Below, one piece after another: positions 8,372 to 16,387 of a stretch of DNA of 48,012 nucleotides. Position 1 is the first letter of the stretch. Each line of letters begins with the position of its first letter. The notes under the pieces are model-generated. The model worked only from the letters and a program-made list of their open reading frames with translations. It had not been told where the DNA came from and did not search any database. Position numbers and translations under genes: made by a program. Origin of the DNA: DATFKA01 sp042095835 (GTDB lineage Bacteria > Bacteroidota > Bacteroidia > Chitinophagales > Saprospiraceae); the NCBI GenBank assembly GCA_042095835.1, contig JBELML010000031.1:1-48012 (forward strand), read 5' to 3'.

Positions 8372-8965
8372 ATGAACCAAATACAAGAACGTAGAGCCCA
8401 AGAACAAGAGCTCATCAAGCTCCTGAAAAATCGGGATAAACAAGGGGTAACCATTCTGTACCAAAATTATTCTGGCTCCTTATTTGGTGTAATCAGGAGA
8501 ATTGTACAACAACAAGAAGTAGCAGAAGAAGTACTTCAAGATGTGTTTATGAAAATTTGGGATAACATTGAAAAGTATGACCCCAATAAAGGACGACTTT
8601 ATACCTGGTTGGTACAACTAACCCGCAACTTAGCCTTGGATCGTGTGCGGTCTGCAAGTTTTAAGAGAAGTACAAAAGTTGACGGCCTAGACTCGGCATC
8701 TTCAACACTATCAAAACTTGGAGAGGATGCCTACACAGAGGATAGTGGCCTCAGAAAAGTAATTGCTGGACTTGATAGTAAATATCGAACACTGATCGAC
8801 TATGCCTATTTTCAAGGCTATTCTCAGTCTGAAATTGCTAAAGAATTAGATATGCCACTTGGTACAGTTAAGACTAGAATGCGTACTGCCATATCAGAAC
8901 TACGTCTTTTGCTTCAAAATGAAATGATCGCCTTTTTACTCATGCTCAGTTGTATTCAAATTTAA
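8372..8965 (+). CDS. RNA polymerase ECF-type sigma factor
   Basis: A small sigma-70 family factor that directs RNA polymerase to an alternative promoter set. Sigma region 2 is seen at about residues 28-95 (LYQNYSGSLFGVIRRI, AEEVLQDVFMKIWDN, TWLVQLTRNLALDRVR) and region 4 at about 132-185 with the HTH SQSEIAKELDMPLGTVKTRM. A TTG nine bases upstream is in frame, but the ATG at 8372 is preferred. The product is then 197 residues. The hydrophobic tail after region 4 (FLLMLSCIQI) is unusual. The anti-sigma factor gene begins 4 nt after its stop, so the two are co-expressed. Sequence resembles the SigK group, consistent with the RskA-type partner. Confidence 0.92.
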   Translation: MNQIQERRAQEQELIKLLKNRDKQGVTILYQNYSGSLFGVIRRIVQQQEVAEEVLQDVFMKIWDNIEKYDPNKGRLYTWLVQLTRNLALDRVRSASFKRSTKVDGLDSASSTLSKLGEDAYTEDSGLRKVIAGLDSKYRTLIDYAYFQGYSQSEIAKELDMPLGTVKTRMRTAISELRLLLQNEMIAFLLMLSCIQI

Positions 8966-8969
8966 AGCT

Positions 8970-9770
8970 ATGGATATCAAGAAATATATAGAATCAGGCA
9001 TACTCGAACAATATGTTCTAGGACTTCTTACAGTGGAGCAGCAGCAGGAAGTAGAAGCCAAAGCTCAAGAATATCCGGCAATTAAGGATGAAATTGATCA
9101 GATTGAAGATGCTCTAGAATTGTATGGAGAAGCGAATGCTATCAATCCTCCGCCACGTCTTGAAACTGCTATTTTATCTAAAATAGACTTGCCCTCTAAT
9201 AAAGTCTCCTCGCAGCAAGGCGCTAAGCAGTCTTCTCTACAAAAGTATTTGGGAATTGGCCTGCTTGCAGCAGCTTCGGTTGCGGCAATAGTATGGGCTT
9301 TTTCGCTTAATAATACATTGGATACTACCCAGTTGAAACTTCAGCAGGTACAAAATGATTATCAAAAATTAGAACAGAACTGCGCTCTCGAAAGACAGCG
9401 CAAAGAGGAGGCAGAAATCATATTAGCTCTTTATAAAAATCCAGATACACGTCCTGTTCAATTGTCAGGTACTCCTAAAGCACCCGAAGCAATTGCTTCA
9501 GTCTTGTGGAATCCAGTTACCCAAGAGTCATTCTTGGAAGTAAGTAATCTGCCACCGATTGCAGATGCAACTAAACAGTATCAACTTTGGGCTATTGTAG
9601 ATGGTACTCCAGTAGATATGGGTGTTTTTGACCTTGCTATTGACAATGACAGCTTTTTAGAAGTACCTTTTATTGAGACGCCGCAAGCTTTTGCTATCAC
9701 GCTGGAAAATAAAGGCGGTAGTACTAATCCTACCTTGGAGGAAATGGTAGTAATAGGTAATGTTTCTTGA
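8970..9770 (+). CDS. RskA-type anti-sigma factor, membrane anchored
   Basis: This 266-residue protein should bind the adjacent sigma factor and hold it inactive until a signal arrives at the cell surface. Seen: a cytoplasmic N-terminal anti-sigma domain (about 1-70, IESGILEQYVLGLLTVEQQQEVE), one membrane segment (about 90-113, YLGIGLLAAASVAAIVWAF), a short coiled coil (about 118-148), and a C-terminal RskA domain (about 165-266, with YQLWAIVDGTPVDMGVF and FAITLENKGGSTNPT). No HxxxCxxC zinc motif is present, so it is not a ZAS-type redox sensor. Release probably needs proteolysis, as in the SigK/RskA paradigm; the signal is unknown. It is convergent with the DUF4331/TPR cluster. Confidence 0.88.
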   Translation: MDIKKYIESGILEQYVLGLLTVEQQQEVEAKAQEYPAIKDEIDQIEDALELYGEANAINPPPRLETAILSKIDLPSNKVSSQQGAKQSSLQKYLGIGLLAAASVAAIVWAFSLNNTLDTTQLKLQQVQNDYQKLEQNCALERQRKEEAEIILALYKNPDTRPVQLSGTPKAPEAIASVLWNPVTQESFLEVSNLPPIADATKQYQLWAIVDGTPVDMGVFDLAIDNDSFLEVPFIETPQAFAITLENKGGSTNPTLEEMVVIGNVS

Positions 9771-9915
9771 TTCGAAGCTAGAATTTATAATATCTCTCCA
9801 AAACTAGGATGATCTATTATTCATTTTTAACTGCAAAATTGAGGTGTTTAGGCTCGAAAGTAACCGTATTTCACCCTATAGGATTATCCAAAAGCTGGCC
9901 AAGTGCAAAGAAAAA

Positions 9916-9949
9916 GGCGGAATACTTCTCTAAAGAAGAACTTTCCGCC
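9916..9949. terminator. Hairpin between convergent anti-sigma and TPR genes
   Basis: GGCGGAA (9916-9922) pairs with TTCCGCC (9943-9949), with a smaller inner TTCT/AGAA pairing. It is flanked by an A-rich stretch on the left. Its position between two converging genes fits a bidirectional terminator. Confidence 0.6.
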
Positions 9950-10005
9950 ACTTAAACCAAGCGCTAAACACAATTGTGTATATGCTTTCTTTTGAACAGT
10001 AGGTT

Positions 10006-11310
10006 TTATATCAAGGTCAGTTGTTGTTTGATTTCTTGAGTAATAACTGGGCCTAGTTCAAACGAAGCCTCTAAAGCTGCGCGGTAGTATTTTTTAGCTT
10101 CTTTTTTCTTGCCATTGGCCAGATAAATTTTGGCTCCTTGGTATAGCGCTGTAGGTTCGCCAGTGCGTCCTTTTACTTTGTTTTCAAAGGTTTCTAAAGC
10201 TTGTAGGTATGCTCCCTTAGCTAGTAAGGTAGAAGCTTTTAGCGCATAAATACTTGGATGTGGGCGATCAATAAGATCTCGTTCTAAGAAGGCATGATGG
10301 TCTGGCTGCTCAGGTGCTAATTCAATCAAATAACTGGCGTACATCTTTCCATAAATCGCCCTTTTAGCCTTTTTGATAAACCTTTGAACTTCTTTTTGAT
10401 TTTGCATTTCGTCCCCTTCCCAAGCTGCGATCTCCGCTAATAGAAGATGATAATCTGGGCTTTGGTTTACCGATTGCAAAAAATGAATGATACGCCTAGC
10501 TTCTGCTGTGTTTTTGTCATGTGAAAAGGCAATCCAAGCAATACCTTTCAAAGAGTGGTGGTCGCTTGGCTGGAGTGCTAGAGCTTTTAAATACATCTTA
10601 TAAGATCGCTGGATTTTGCCCGCATGGCCATACATGTCTCCTAGGTTGGAATAAGCCCAAACCTGTAAAGAAGGATTACCTGAGGCAGTCGCACTTTCCA
10701 GGGCCTGCTCCATTTGCTGAATAGCTTTTGGTAAATCATCTTGATGATCCTGTAGTTTTACATCCCTGATGAGGTAATCAAATTTTTTAGGCATTTGTAA
10801 TGCTTTCAAGGCCCCTTTAGCTCTCACAAGCTGACCTCGCTCTAAACTTACATCTGCGTACAGTAGCTGAGAAATATATTGCTTCTCACCGATTTGGATG
10901 GCCTCTTCAATGTATTGCTCAGCTTCTTGGAATTCATGCCTTGTGATGGCGTTTAAGGCCAGCGTGTGTAAGATGGAGACTTGGTTGGGAATACGTTCGT
11001 TAACTGTGTGCAATAGAGAATCCGAGCAATGTAAAGCTTGGACATCTCCGGTTAGTTTGAAGTACTTGCTGAGTGTATGGGCTACTTGGGCTAAATAAAC
11101 GGTATTTCCTTCATTATTAGCTAGCTTTTTGGACCAGAACAGGCGGTCTGCCTCGATTTGATCAACAGACTTCTGGGTATGATCTGTATCCAGATAGACC
11201 TGATAGTCTTTAGTATCTATTATGTTGTTAGGTGTTAAAAATAAAAAGTAGCTGAATAAAAATGCTACGATGAGCAAGCTGGAATAAAGTAGTGTTTTGA
11301 GAAAGTTCAT
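10006..11310 (-). CDS. Membrane-anchored tetratricopeptide-repeat protein of the DUF4331 cluster
   Basis: About 434 residues: an N-terminal hydrophobic segment (MNFLKTLLYSSLLIVAFLFS) that should anchor it in the inner membrane or act as a signal, then several TPR units (for example SILHTLALNAITRHEFQEAEQYIEEA and WAYSNLGDMYGHAGKIQRSYKMY-like repeats) to the C-terminus. TPRs bind partner proteins. An in-frame start at 11355 is possible, but it would overlap the hairpin terminator at 11344-11370, so the ATG at 11310 is chosen. It lies downstream of two DUF4331 genes on the same strand. I recall the DUF4331-DUF4331-TPR order from other Bacteroidetes, where a HupE/UreJ gene often follows; none is here. 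Function unknown. Confidence 0.82.
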   Translation of the reverse strand: MNFLKTLLYSSLLIVAFLFSYFLFLTPNNIIDTKDYQVYLDTDHTQKSVDQIEADRLFWSKKLANNEGNTVYLAQVAHTLSKYFKLTGDVQALHCSDSLLHTVNERIPNQVSILHTLALNAITRHEFQEAEQYIEEAIQIGEKQYISQLLYADVSLERGQLVRAKGALKALQMPKKFDYLIRDVKLQDHQDDLPKAIQQMEQALESATASGNPSLQVWAYSNLGDMYGHAGKIQRSYKMYLKALALQPSDHHSLKGIAWIAFSHDKNTAEARRIIHFLQSVNQSPDYHLLLAEIAAWEGDEMQNQKEVQRFIKKAKRAIYGKMYASYLIELAPEQPDHHAFLERDLIDRPHPSIYALKASTLLAKGAYLQALETFENKVKGRTGEPTALYQGAKIYLANGKKKEAKKYYRAALEASFELGPVITQEIKQQLTLI

Positions 11311-11343
11311 CTGACTTGGTTTATTGACTGCTAATAAGAAAAA

Positions 11344-11370
11344 TGTGACCGGCAAGTTTAGCCGGCCACA
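11344..11370 (-). terminator. Intrinsic terminator or attenuator between DUF4331 and TPR genes
   Basis: On the minus strand a 10-bp stem, TGTGGCCGGC against GCCGGTCACA with one G-U pair and a 7-base loop, is followed at once by ATTTTTCTTATT. This is the form of a Rho-independent terminator. It lies after the lipoprotein gene (stop at 11400) and before the TPR start (11310), so the TPR gene would be expressed at a lower level by read-through or from its own promoter. Confidence 0.7.
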
Positions 11371-11399
11371 TCGACTGTTATCTGAATCTCACAAAATGT

Positions 11400-11945
11400 C
11401 TAGTGCGGGGATGCTAAATATGGAAAAGACGTAAGAAAGGTCTTATCATTAGCATCTACATTATCGTCAGTAAGTTGAGGGTTGGCAGAGCCATCTGGCC
11501 CTCCGAAAATTAAAAGTAGCTCTACAGATATGACATCATCTGTTAAGTTTCTCCCTGTCAATACATTAGTACCGTCAAAAAAGGTAGTGGTACCATCAAG
11601 TGATACCGTCAATACATCAGTAGCAAGTACACTTGTAAAGGATGTGGCATCTAAGCCAAGAGCATTGGTGGTATATCCAGGATTCAAAGCGAGTAACTGT
11701 TGCTCGAAATCATCGGCGTAGGTTGCACCTTGTTGGGAAGGAACCATGGTGTTGAATGCATCTTTGTTGGCGCTAGTTACAAAGACAGTATTGATTGCCG
11801 GACGTCCCATGATATCTTCTAATACATAGGTATTGTCATTAGTGGGTTCGCTGCTATTGATATCATCGTCGTCGTTACAACTGATGATCAGAAAACTACT
11901 GCTAATTGTTAGGAGCAGTAAAAGCGTTTTATGAATATTTTTCAT
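11400..11945 (-). CDS. DUF4331 C-terminal-half lipoprotein
   Basis: A 181-residue protein with a lipoprotein signal (LLLLLTISSSFLIISC, Cys23) and an Asp/Asn-rich linker, then the segment YVLEDIMGRPAINTVFVTS, LLALNPGYTTNALG, FFDGTNVLTGRNLTDDVISVELLLIFGGP, and TFLTSFPYLASPH. These blocks correspond to the C-terminal half of full-length DUF4331 proteins. The N-terminal half is a separate gene 95 nt upstream (12041-12709). The protein should sit on a membrane face through its lipid. No enzymatic motif is seen and the family function is unknown. Confidence 0.82.
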   Translation of the reverse strand: MKNIHKTLLLLLTISSSFLIISCNDDDDINSSEPTNDNTYVLEDIMGRPAINTVFVTSANKDAFNTMVPSQQGATYADDFEQQLLALNPGYTTNALGLDATSFTSVLATDVLTVSLDGTTTFFDGTNVLTGRNLTDDVISVELLLIFGGPDGSANPQLTDDNVDANDKTFLTSFPYLASPH

Positions 11946-12040
11946 CTTTATTTTTTTTAGATAGGCAAAGCATGCCCAGGGCTATCACTAAGCCAAATGT
12001 TTTTTTAATAACTAACTTGTAAAAGAAATGGAGGAGATGC

Positions 12041-12709
12041 TTACTGTACGCGTTTGGCTTCGGCCCAAGTATTTACACTGCTAAAAGCACCTAGAAGAGA
12101 CTTTGGTAATTCTACTACCACCGACATGACGTTGGTGCCAGCAAAGGTATCTGCGCCTGGGTCATTAAATCCTCCGGCATTACCAGCAATGATTTCATTA
12201 TACTGTGCAAAATCCATAAAGAAAGGATCATCTCTTGGCCCAGCAAAAGCTTTAACACCCGTAGAGCCTGTGGCTGTTCTGACAGCGGATCCGTAGGGTG
12301 TAATGGCTACTTCAGTAGCTACTTCATCTGTTGCTAGCATGGTCATATTGCCAGTTGTCAGAGGGGCGGCGGGGCCATACACCTTCATCATACCACCTTC
12401 AAAAGTAGCTTGTACAACAAGGTCTTCAATGGCATCGCCATCTTGATCGATATTAAACTCGAATAACACTTGTTCATCAAAGCTAGCACTTCCGGTTGCA
12501 TTGGGTGATAATAATCCTTGAGAGTTGACTACCAGTACAAGGTTGTCATTGTTCTCTGGGCTTTGGAAAGCATAAAAGTCAGTAATGTCAGTTGATGTAG
12601 AAGCTACAGCTGGTGCATCAATGTGGTCAGCAGCCCATAAACTACTGATAAGTACACTCATTCCTATCGCAAGAATGAAAAGGATGGTTCTAAATTTAAA
12701 ATACTTCAT
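12041..12709 (-). CDS. DUF4331 N-terminal-half exported protein
   Basis: A 222-residue protein with a Sec signal (about 1-27) followed at once by the family hallmark ADHIDAPAVASTSTDITDFY. Further family blocks are NNDNLVLVVNSQGLLSP, DQDGDAIEDLVVQATF, FAGPRDDPFFMDFAQYNEI, and TFAGTNVMSVVVELPKSLLG; it ends NTWAEAKRVQ, where longer DUF4331 proteins continue into the second half. The Asp/His-rich start and acidic loops could bind metal, but this is inference. It is the first gene of the minus-strand cluster DUF4331a-DUF4331b-TPR. Confidence 0.85.
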   Translation of the reverse strand: MKYFKFRTILFILAIGMSVLISSLWAADHIDAPAVASTSTDITDFYAFQSPENNDNLVLVVNSQGLLSPNATGSASFDEQVLFEFNIDQDGDAIEDLVVQATFEGGMMKVYGPAAPLTTGNMTMLATDEVATEVAITPYGSAVRTATGSTGVKAFAGPRDDPFFMDFAQYNEIIAGNAGGFNDPGADTFAGTNVMSVVVELPKSLLGAFSSVNTWAEAKRVQ

Positions 12710-12916
12710 TGTAAATGTTTATGTATTTGGTTCATAAACAGGTACGGCGTATGTTATACAACTGGATTTATTTTAGGAAAAAAAGTTTTTTTAGTTTGTA
12801 AATTTACTCTCCTTTCTAGCTCCGTATTTACTTATATCAGTAGAGAGCTTTCGCATCTAGGTATCCGCGAATTTGTCAATATTAAAACGGTATGGGTGGC
12901 TTAGAAAGGAAATGAG

Positions 12917-13423
12917 CTACTTATTCTTCTTTTTATTATAAGTCCGAAGTACATAACTATCTTCCTTAGTTATGGGGGTGAAAAGATCGGCTTCTTCAAT
13001 TAGTAGTTTAGCGGTGTTTTGCTCGACGGCAGCAATTTCTACTCGCACACCTTCCCCTTTCAGGTGCCTGACCAATTCGATATAGTCAGCATCACCAGAC
13101 AAGATGATGATCGTATCTACCTTTTGGGCAATTTGAGTGGCTTTGATGGTTAGAGGGATATCAGCTGACTTGTGGCAGGGTATGACAGAGCCGTGAAAGT
13201 GATTCAACAGTCGCTCGGCTAGTTTCTCAGAGATGCTGACGCCTTCTCGGAAATAGATGAGTCTGCTTAAGCCACGGCCATTAAGTAATTTGGGAATGAG
13301 CGTGTCAAAATCTGCCAAAGCTGTTTTGCGTTTAGTAAGATTTTGAAGGCTCATCTCAATGTTGTTGCCATCGATCAAGACCGCTACAGATTGGTTAATG
13401 GTAATATTGGAAAGTTGGGTCAT
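12917..13423 (-). CDS. NYN-domain (LabA/DUF88-like) protein, putative RNase
   Basis: A 168-residue single-domain NYN protein, a PIN-fold family of predicted Mg-dependent ribonucleases. Visible acidic motifs are D18 in VLIDGNNIE and D111/D113 in ILSGDADYIELV, the usual metal ligands, with the Rossmann-like strand VRVEIAAV and the C-terminal LIEEADLFTPI. No additional RNA-binding domain such as OST-HTH is attached. It is monocistronic, with the DUF4331 cluster downstream on the same strand but 208 nt away. Substrate unknown. Confidence 0.85.
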   Translation of the reverse strand: MTQLSNITINQSVAVLIDGNNIEMSLQNLTKRKTALADFDTLIPKLLNGRGLSRLIYFREGVSISEKLAERLLNHFHGSVIPCHKSADIPLTIKATQIAQKVDTIIILSGDADYIELVRHLKGEGVRVEIAAVEQNTAKLLIEEADLFTPITKEDSYVLRTYNKKKNK

Positions 13424-13559
13424 AGTTGATATTTAGAGGTGTGCTATTGTAGAGTTGTACCTTCAAAAGTAAGCTAATTCTATTGAAGTTCGCATTTTTG
13501 AACTTTAGCGAGGCTCAGGAGTTCTTATACCTGCATTACCTACAATAAAACAACCGCCT

Positions 13560-14447
13560 ATCAAAAGCATCAAAAATATCCAATTACTCTCTCGGGAGGA
13601 GATCGTAAAAGAAAAATGGAACGGCTCGGTACATTACGCAATTAATGGTAATGTCTTTGGTTATACCTGGTTTTTAGACTTTATTGCTAAAGATTGGGTA
13701 GGTTTGGTGGAAGGAGATTATCTCTCTGTCATGCCACTTGTTTATCGCAAGAATTGGTTGGGGCGCTACGAGTTGTACCAGCCTGATCTGATGCGGGCGA
13801 TGGGCATCTACTCCGTCAAGGCCCTTTCTGCCTTGCGCATTCAAAGTTTTCTGGAGGCCATACCAGCGCAATATCGAAAAATTGATATCACGGTCAATCA
13901 ACTCAATCGACCACCTAGAGACGGCAGCTTCAAAGTCATCGAAAAAGAAAACCAAATCCTCTCCCTCCACGAAGGGCATGAACACATCGCTAGCCAATAT
14001 AGCGATGATTTTAAGGCTAAATTGGAGAAGGCAGAGGAGGTGAATCTACTACCTATTGGTTCTGTCAAACCTGAGCGGCTAGCCGATTTTTTTAAGAAAA
14101 ATAATAGGAAGTCTATTCGCAATGACCAACAATTTCACGGACTACAGCGCATTATGTACAATGTGCTGCATCGTGGTACTGGTTTTGCAACTGCTTTCGC
14201 TCACCCCGAAACAGAAGAATTACTAGCAGCCAATTTCTATATATTCAGCCATAGTAGGATGATCAGCCTCATACCAGTGGTCTCTCCTCAAGGAAAGGAA
14301 TTGGGTGCCATGGAGATGCTCAAAGATTATATGATCCGCTCCAATAGCAAGCGCCCATTATTGCTCGACTTTAATACGGATCAACTCAATCCTTATGCCA
14401 CAGCAATGGGCGCCCAAGTAGAAAAATTCTACCAGATAAAACGTTAG
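13560..14447 (+). CDS. FemAB/GNAT-like conserved protein with no canonical start codon
   Basis: The reading frame is open from 13509 to 14447. Residues encoded before the first usual start (TTG at 13704) look conserved: IKNIQLLSREEIVKEKWN and NGNVFGYTWFLDFIAKDW lead straight into VEGDYLSVMPLVYRKNWLGRYELYQP. I recognise this as the N-terminus of a Bacteroidetes family with a GNAT/FemAB-like fold. No ATG, GTG or TTG occurs in frame between the stop at 13506 and 13704, so the true start is uncertain. I list ATC at 13560; ATA 13545, ATC 13569 or TTG 13704 are alternatives. The C-terminal half has ELLAANFYIFSHSRMISLIPVVSPQGKELGAM, like an acyltransferase. It converges on the response regulator gene. 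Confidence 0.65.
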   Translation: MKSIKNIQLLSREEIVKEKWNGSVHYAINGNVFGYTWFLDFIAKDWVGLVEGDYLSVMPLVYRKNWLGRYELYQPDLMRAMGIYSVKALSALRIQSFLEAIPAQYRKIDITVNQLNRPPRDGSFKVIEKENQILSLHEGHEHIASQYSDDFKAKLEKAEEVNLLPIGSVKPERLADFFKKNNRKSIRNDQQFHGLQRIMYNVLHRGTGFATAFAHPETEELLAANFYIFSHSRMISLIPVVSPQGKELGAMEMLKDYMIRSNSKRPLLLDFNTDQLNPYATAMGAQVEKFYQIKR

Positions 14448-14471
14448 TAACGATCAAAAAATAACTTTTCG

Positions 14472-14579
14472 ATTTTGATGGAATCTTTTGCACCAATTCG
14501 GCGTTAAAAAGCCTCGCTGATGCCCTGCATCATCTACGTTTTTTGCCTTGCCTTGGTACAAAATCTTCTCGATCAAAAT
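14472..14579. repeat. Hairpin element of the CAAGGCA family (convergent position)
   Basis: Outer arms ATTTTGAT (14472-14479) and ATCAAAAT (14572-14579) pair, continuing into TTTTGCACCAA against TTTTGTACCAA. Read on the minus strand the core is CCAAGGCAAGGCAAAAAACG, then an apical hairpin GATGC..GCATC, then TTTTTAACGCCGAATTGG. The same core order occurs at 17773-17945 and, more distantly, at 41.2-41.7 kb. It lies between two converging genes and could also end transcription. Confidence 0.7.
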
Positions 14580-14614
14580 GCGATACTTATTCTTTGTCCG
14601 TTACTTAATATTAC

Positions 14615-15298
14615 TTATCCTACAAATTTATATCCAACACCTCTCACGGAAAGGAAATAATTTGGATTCTTAGGATCTACCTCGAAATACTTTCTAAACG
14701 AAAGGATAAAATTGTCAATCGTACGCGTCGATGGATAGACATCGTAGCCCCAAACCGATTGTAATATTTGCTGCCTGGATACCACCTCGTTCTTCCGGTC
14801 TACCAAAAGCTTGAGGAGCATAGCCTCTTTCTTGGTAAGGGTGAACTTACCTGGATTTCCTTTGGCTTCATAAGTCACAAAGTTGACCTCATTCTCTCCA
14901 AAGTCATAAGCTTCTAACCTGCCATTCTCAGATTTGCTAGTTCGTTTGATGAGGTTATTGACTCTTAGAAGTAATTCCTCTAGTACGAAAGGTTTGGTGA
15001 TGTAGTCATCAGCTCCTCGCTTGAGCCCGGCAATTCTATCGGCCGATGTATCTTTGGCAGTAAGGAAAATGACAGGTACTTCCATATTAGTCAGGCGAAT
15101 CTGCTCACAAATTTGAAAGCCATCCACCTCGGGTAGCATGACATCCAATAAAATGAGATCAAAGTGCTGCTCATGAAAATTTTTGACAGCCTTTTTACCA
15201 TTGTCGGTGGCTACCACTTCATAATTCTCTAGTTCGAGATTGAGTTTTATGGTGTCACGGATATGCTCTTCATCTTCTACTAATAGGATCCTCTTCAT
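14615..15298 (-). CDS. OmpR/PhoB-family response regulator
   Basis: A 227-residue DNA-binding response regulator. The receiver has E8/D9, phosphoacceptor D52 in LLDVMLP, T80 and K102; a winged-helix output domain (about 135-227) carries KKEAMLLKLL, STRTIDNFILSFRKYF and VRGVGYKFVG. It follows its kinase by 17 nt in the hemL-kinase-regulator operon. In many Bacteroidetes this type pairs with a RprX/RprY-like kinase; the target genes are unknown. Confidence 0.93.
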   Translation of the reverse strand: MKRILLVEDEEHIRDTIKLNLELENYEVVATDNGKKAVKNFHEQHFDLILLDVMLPEVDGFQICEQIRLTNMEVPVIFLTAKDTSADRIAGLKRGADDYITKPFVLEELLLRVNNLIKRTSKSENGRLEAYDFGENEVNFVTYEAKGNPGKFTLTKKEAMLLKLLVDRKNEVVSRQQILQSVWGYDVYPSTRTIDNFILSFRKYFEVDPKNPNYFLSVRGVGYKFVG

Positions 15299-15315
15299 AG
15301 TTTACTAGTTTAATT

Positions 15316-16365
15316 CTATTCCATAGCTGTCCCAAAAACTGTAGTACCATTGGCTGTTTTCCGCTGTTTTGCTGGGAAAGTAATGCTGAAAACTGTCCCT
15401 TTCGGGATGTTGTCCTTCACTCTGATGGTACCCTGATGTCCTTGCACAACCTGTTTAACGATGTATAACCCTAAACCAGTACCTTTTGTTCGTCGGGTAT
15501 CTTCACTTCCGACCCGATAGAATTTATTGAATATTTTTTTCTTCTCTTTATCACTAATTCCTATTCCTTGATCAGCGATATCTAAGAGGATTTGCTGCTT
15601 CTCCCACCGCAAGACGATCAAGATGTTCGGCGGTCCACCGGCATACTTGATAGCATTCTCCAGCAGGTTGACTAGTACCGAGGTGATACCGATACGATCG
15701 CCCATCATTAAGGGAATGTCTTCTTGTAAATCTAGCCTGATCTGGGCATGAGGGTGTTTGCGCTCAAGGGTTTCGGTTTGCTCCTCTAGGACTTGACTGA
15801 GGTCGACCATCTCCCGGTTGGGCTCATATACCGCATCCAATCTAGCTGATAATAAAAGATTGTTGACCAACTGGTGCAGTCGTTCTGTTTCGGTCAGACC
15901 GCCGGCTACGAGTTTAGCTTTTTGCTCTGGTTTGAGTACCCGCTTTTTGATGGTATCCAACACCAGACGAATAGAGGCAATAGGAGATTTCAACTCATGA
16001 GTAATGGATAGTAAAAAGTTTCTCCTTTGATTCGCTGCTTCAATCTCTTTGTTGTAGCTTTTTTGGATCATAATCAAGCCAATGCTTAAGATGACAATTA
16101 ATACAAGGATTTCTCCACCAATCATCCATTCTTGGGTATTGTACTCTTTTTTCAGAGCGATATACTCTGGCATGGCTTCGATTTCCTCGGGGCCACTAAT
16201 CTCTCCCTCGGCTACTTTTACGATCATTAAAAGCTCTTTTTTGGCCAAAAACGCGTCTTCATTTTTGGTGTACAAGAGCACGGACCACCACCCAAAAGCC
16301 AAAACCAAATAGGCAATGACAAAGTAGGTCTGAATAATACGTGTTATGTTTTTTGGTACTTCCAA
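15316..16365 (-). CDS. Membrane sensor histidine kinase
   Basis: A 349-residue kinase with two membrane segments (about 13-31 and 82-101) enclosing a short periplasmic loop of about 50 residues. HisKA has H123 in SITHELKSPIASIRL, and HATPase has N237 (LVNLLENAIKYAG), DQGIGI (265-270) and GTGLGL (295-300). No PAS or HAMP domain is seen, so sensing is by the short loop or the membrane. The start codon is TTG (16365), with no in-frame ATG near it. It begins 22 nt after the hemL stop, and its partner regulator follows by 17 nt. A TAATG at the hemL stop opens a 14-codon ORF in another frame that might help coupling. Confidence 0.9.
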   Translation of the reverse strand: MEVPKNITRIIQTYFVIAYLVLAFGWWSVLLYTKNEDAFLAKKELLMIVKVAEGEISGPEEIEAMPEYIALKKEYNTQEWMIGGEILVLIVILSIGLIMIQKSYNKEIEAANQRRNFLLSITHELKSPIASIRLVLDTIKKRVLKPEQKAKLVAGGLTETERLHQLVNNLLLSARLDAVYEPNREMVDLSQVLEEQTETLERKHPHAQIRLDLQEDIPLMMGDRIGITSVLVNLLENAIKYAGGPPNILIVLRWEKQQILLDIADQGIGISDKEKKKIFNKFYRVGSEDTRRTKGTGLGLYIVKQVVQGHQGTIRVKDNIPKGTVFSITFPAKQRKTANGTTVFGTAME

Positions 16366-16387
16366 ATAGCTTGATTTTCGATGCGCA

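Noticed and set aside
11311..11355. Longer TPR protein from 11355
   Set aside because: The extra codons overlap a terminator hairpin and precede a clear hydrophobic start at 11310.
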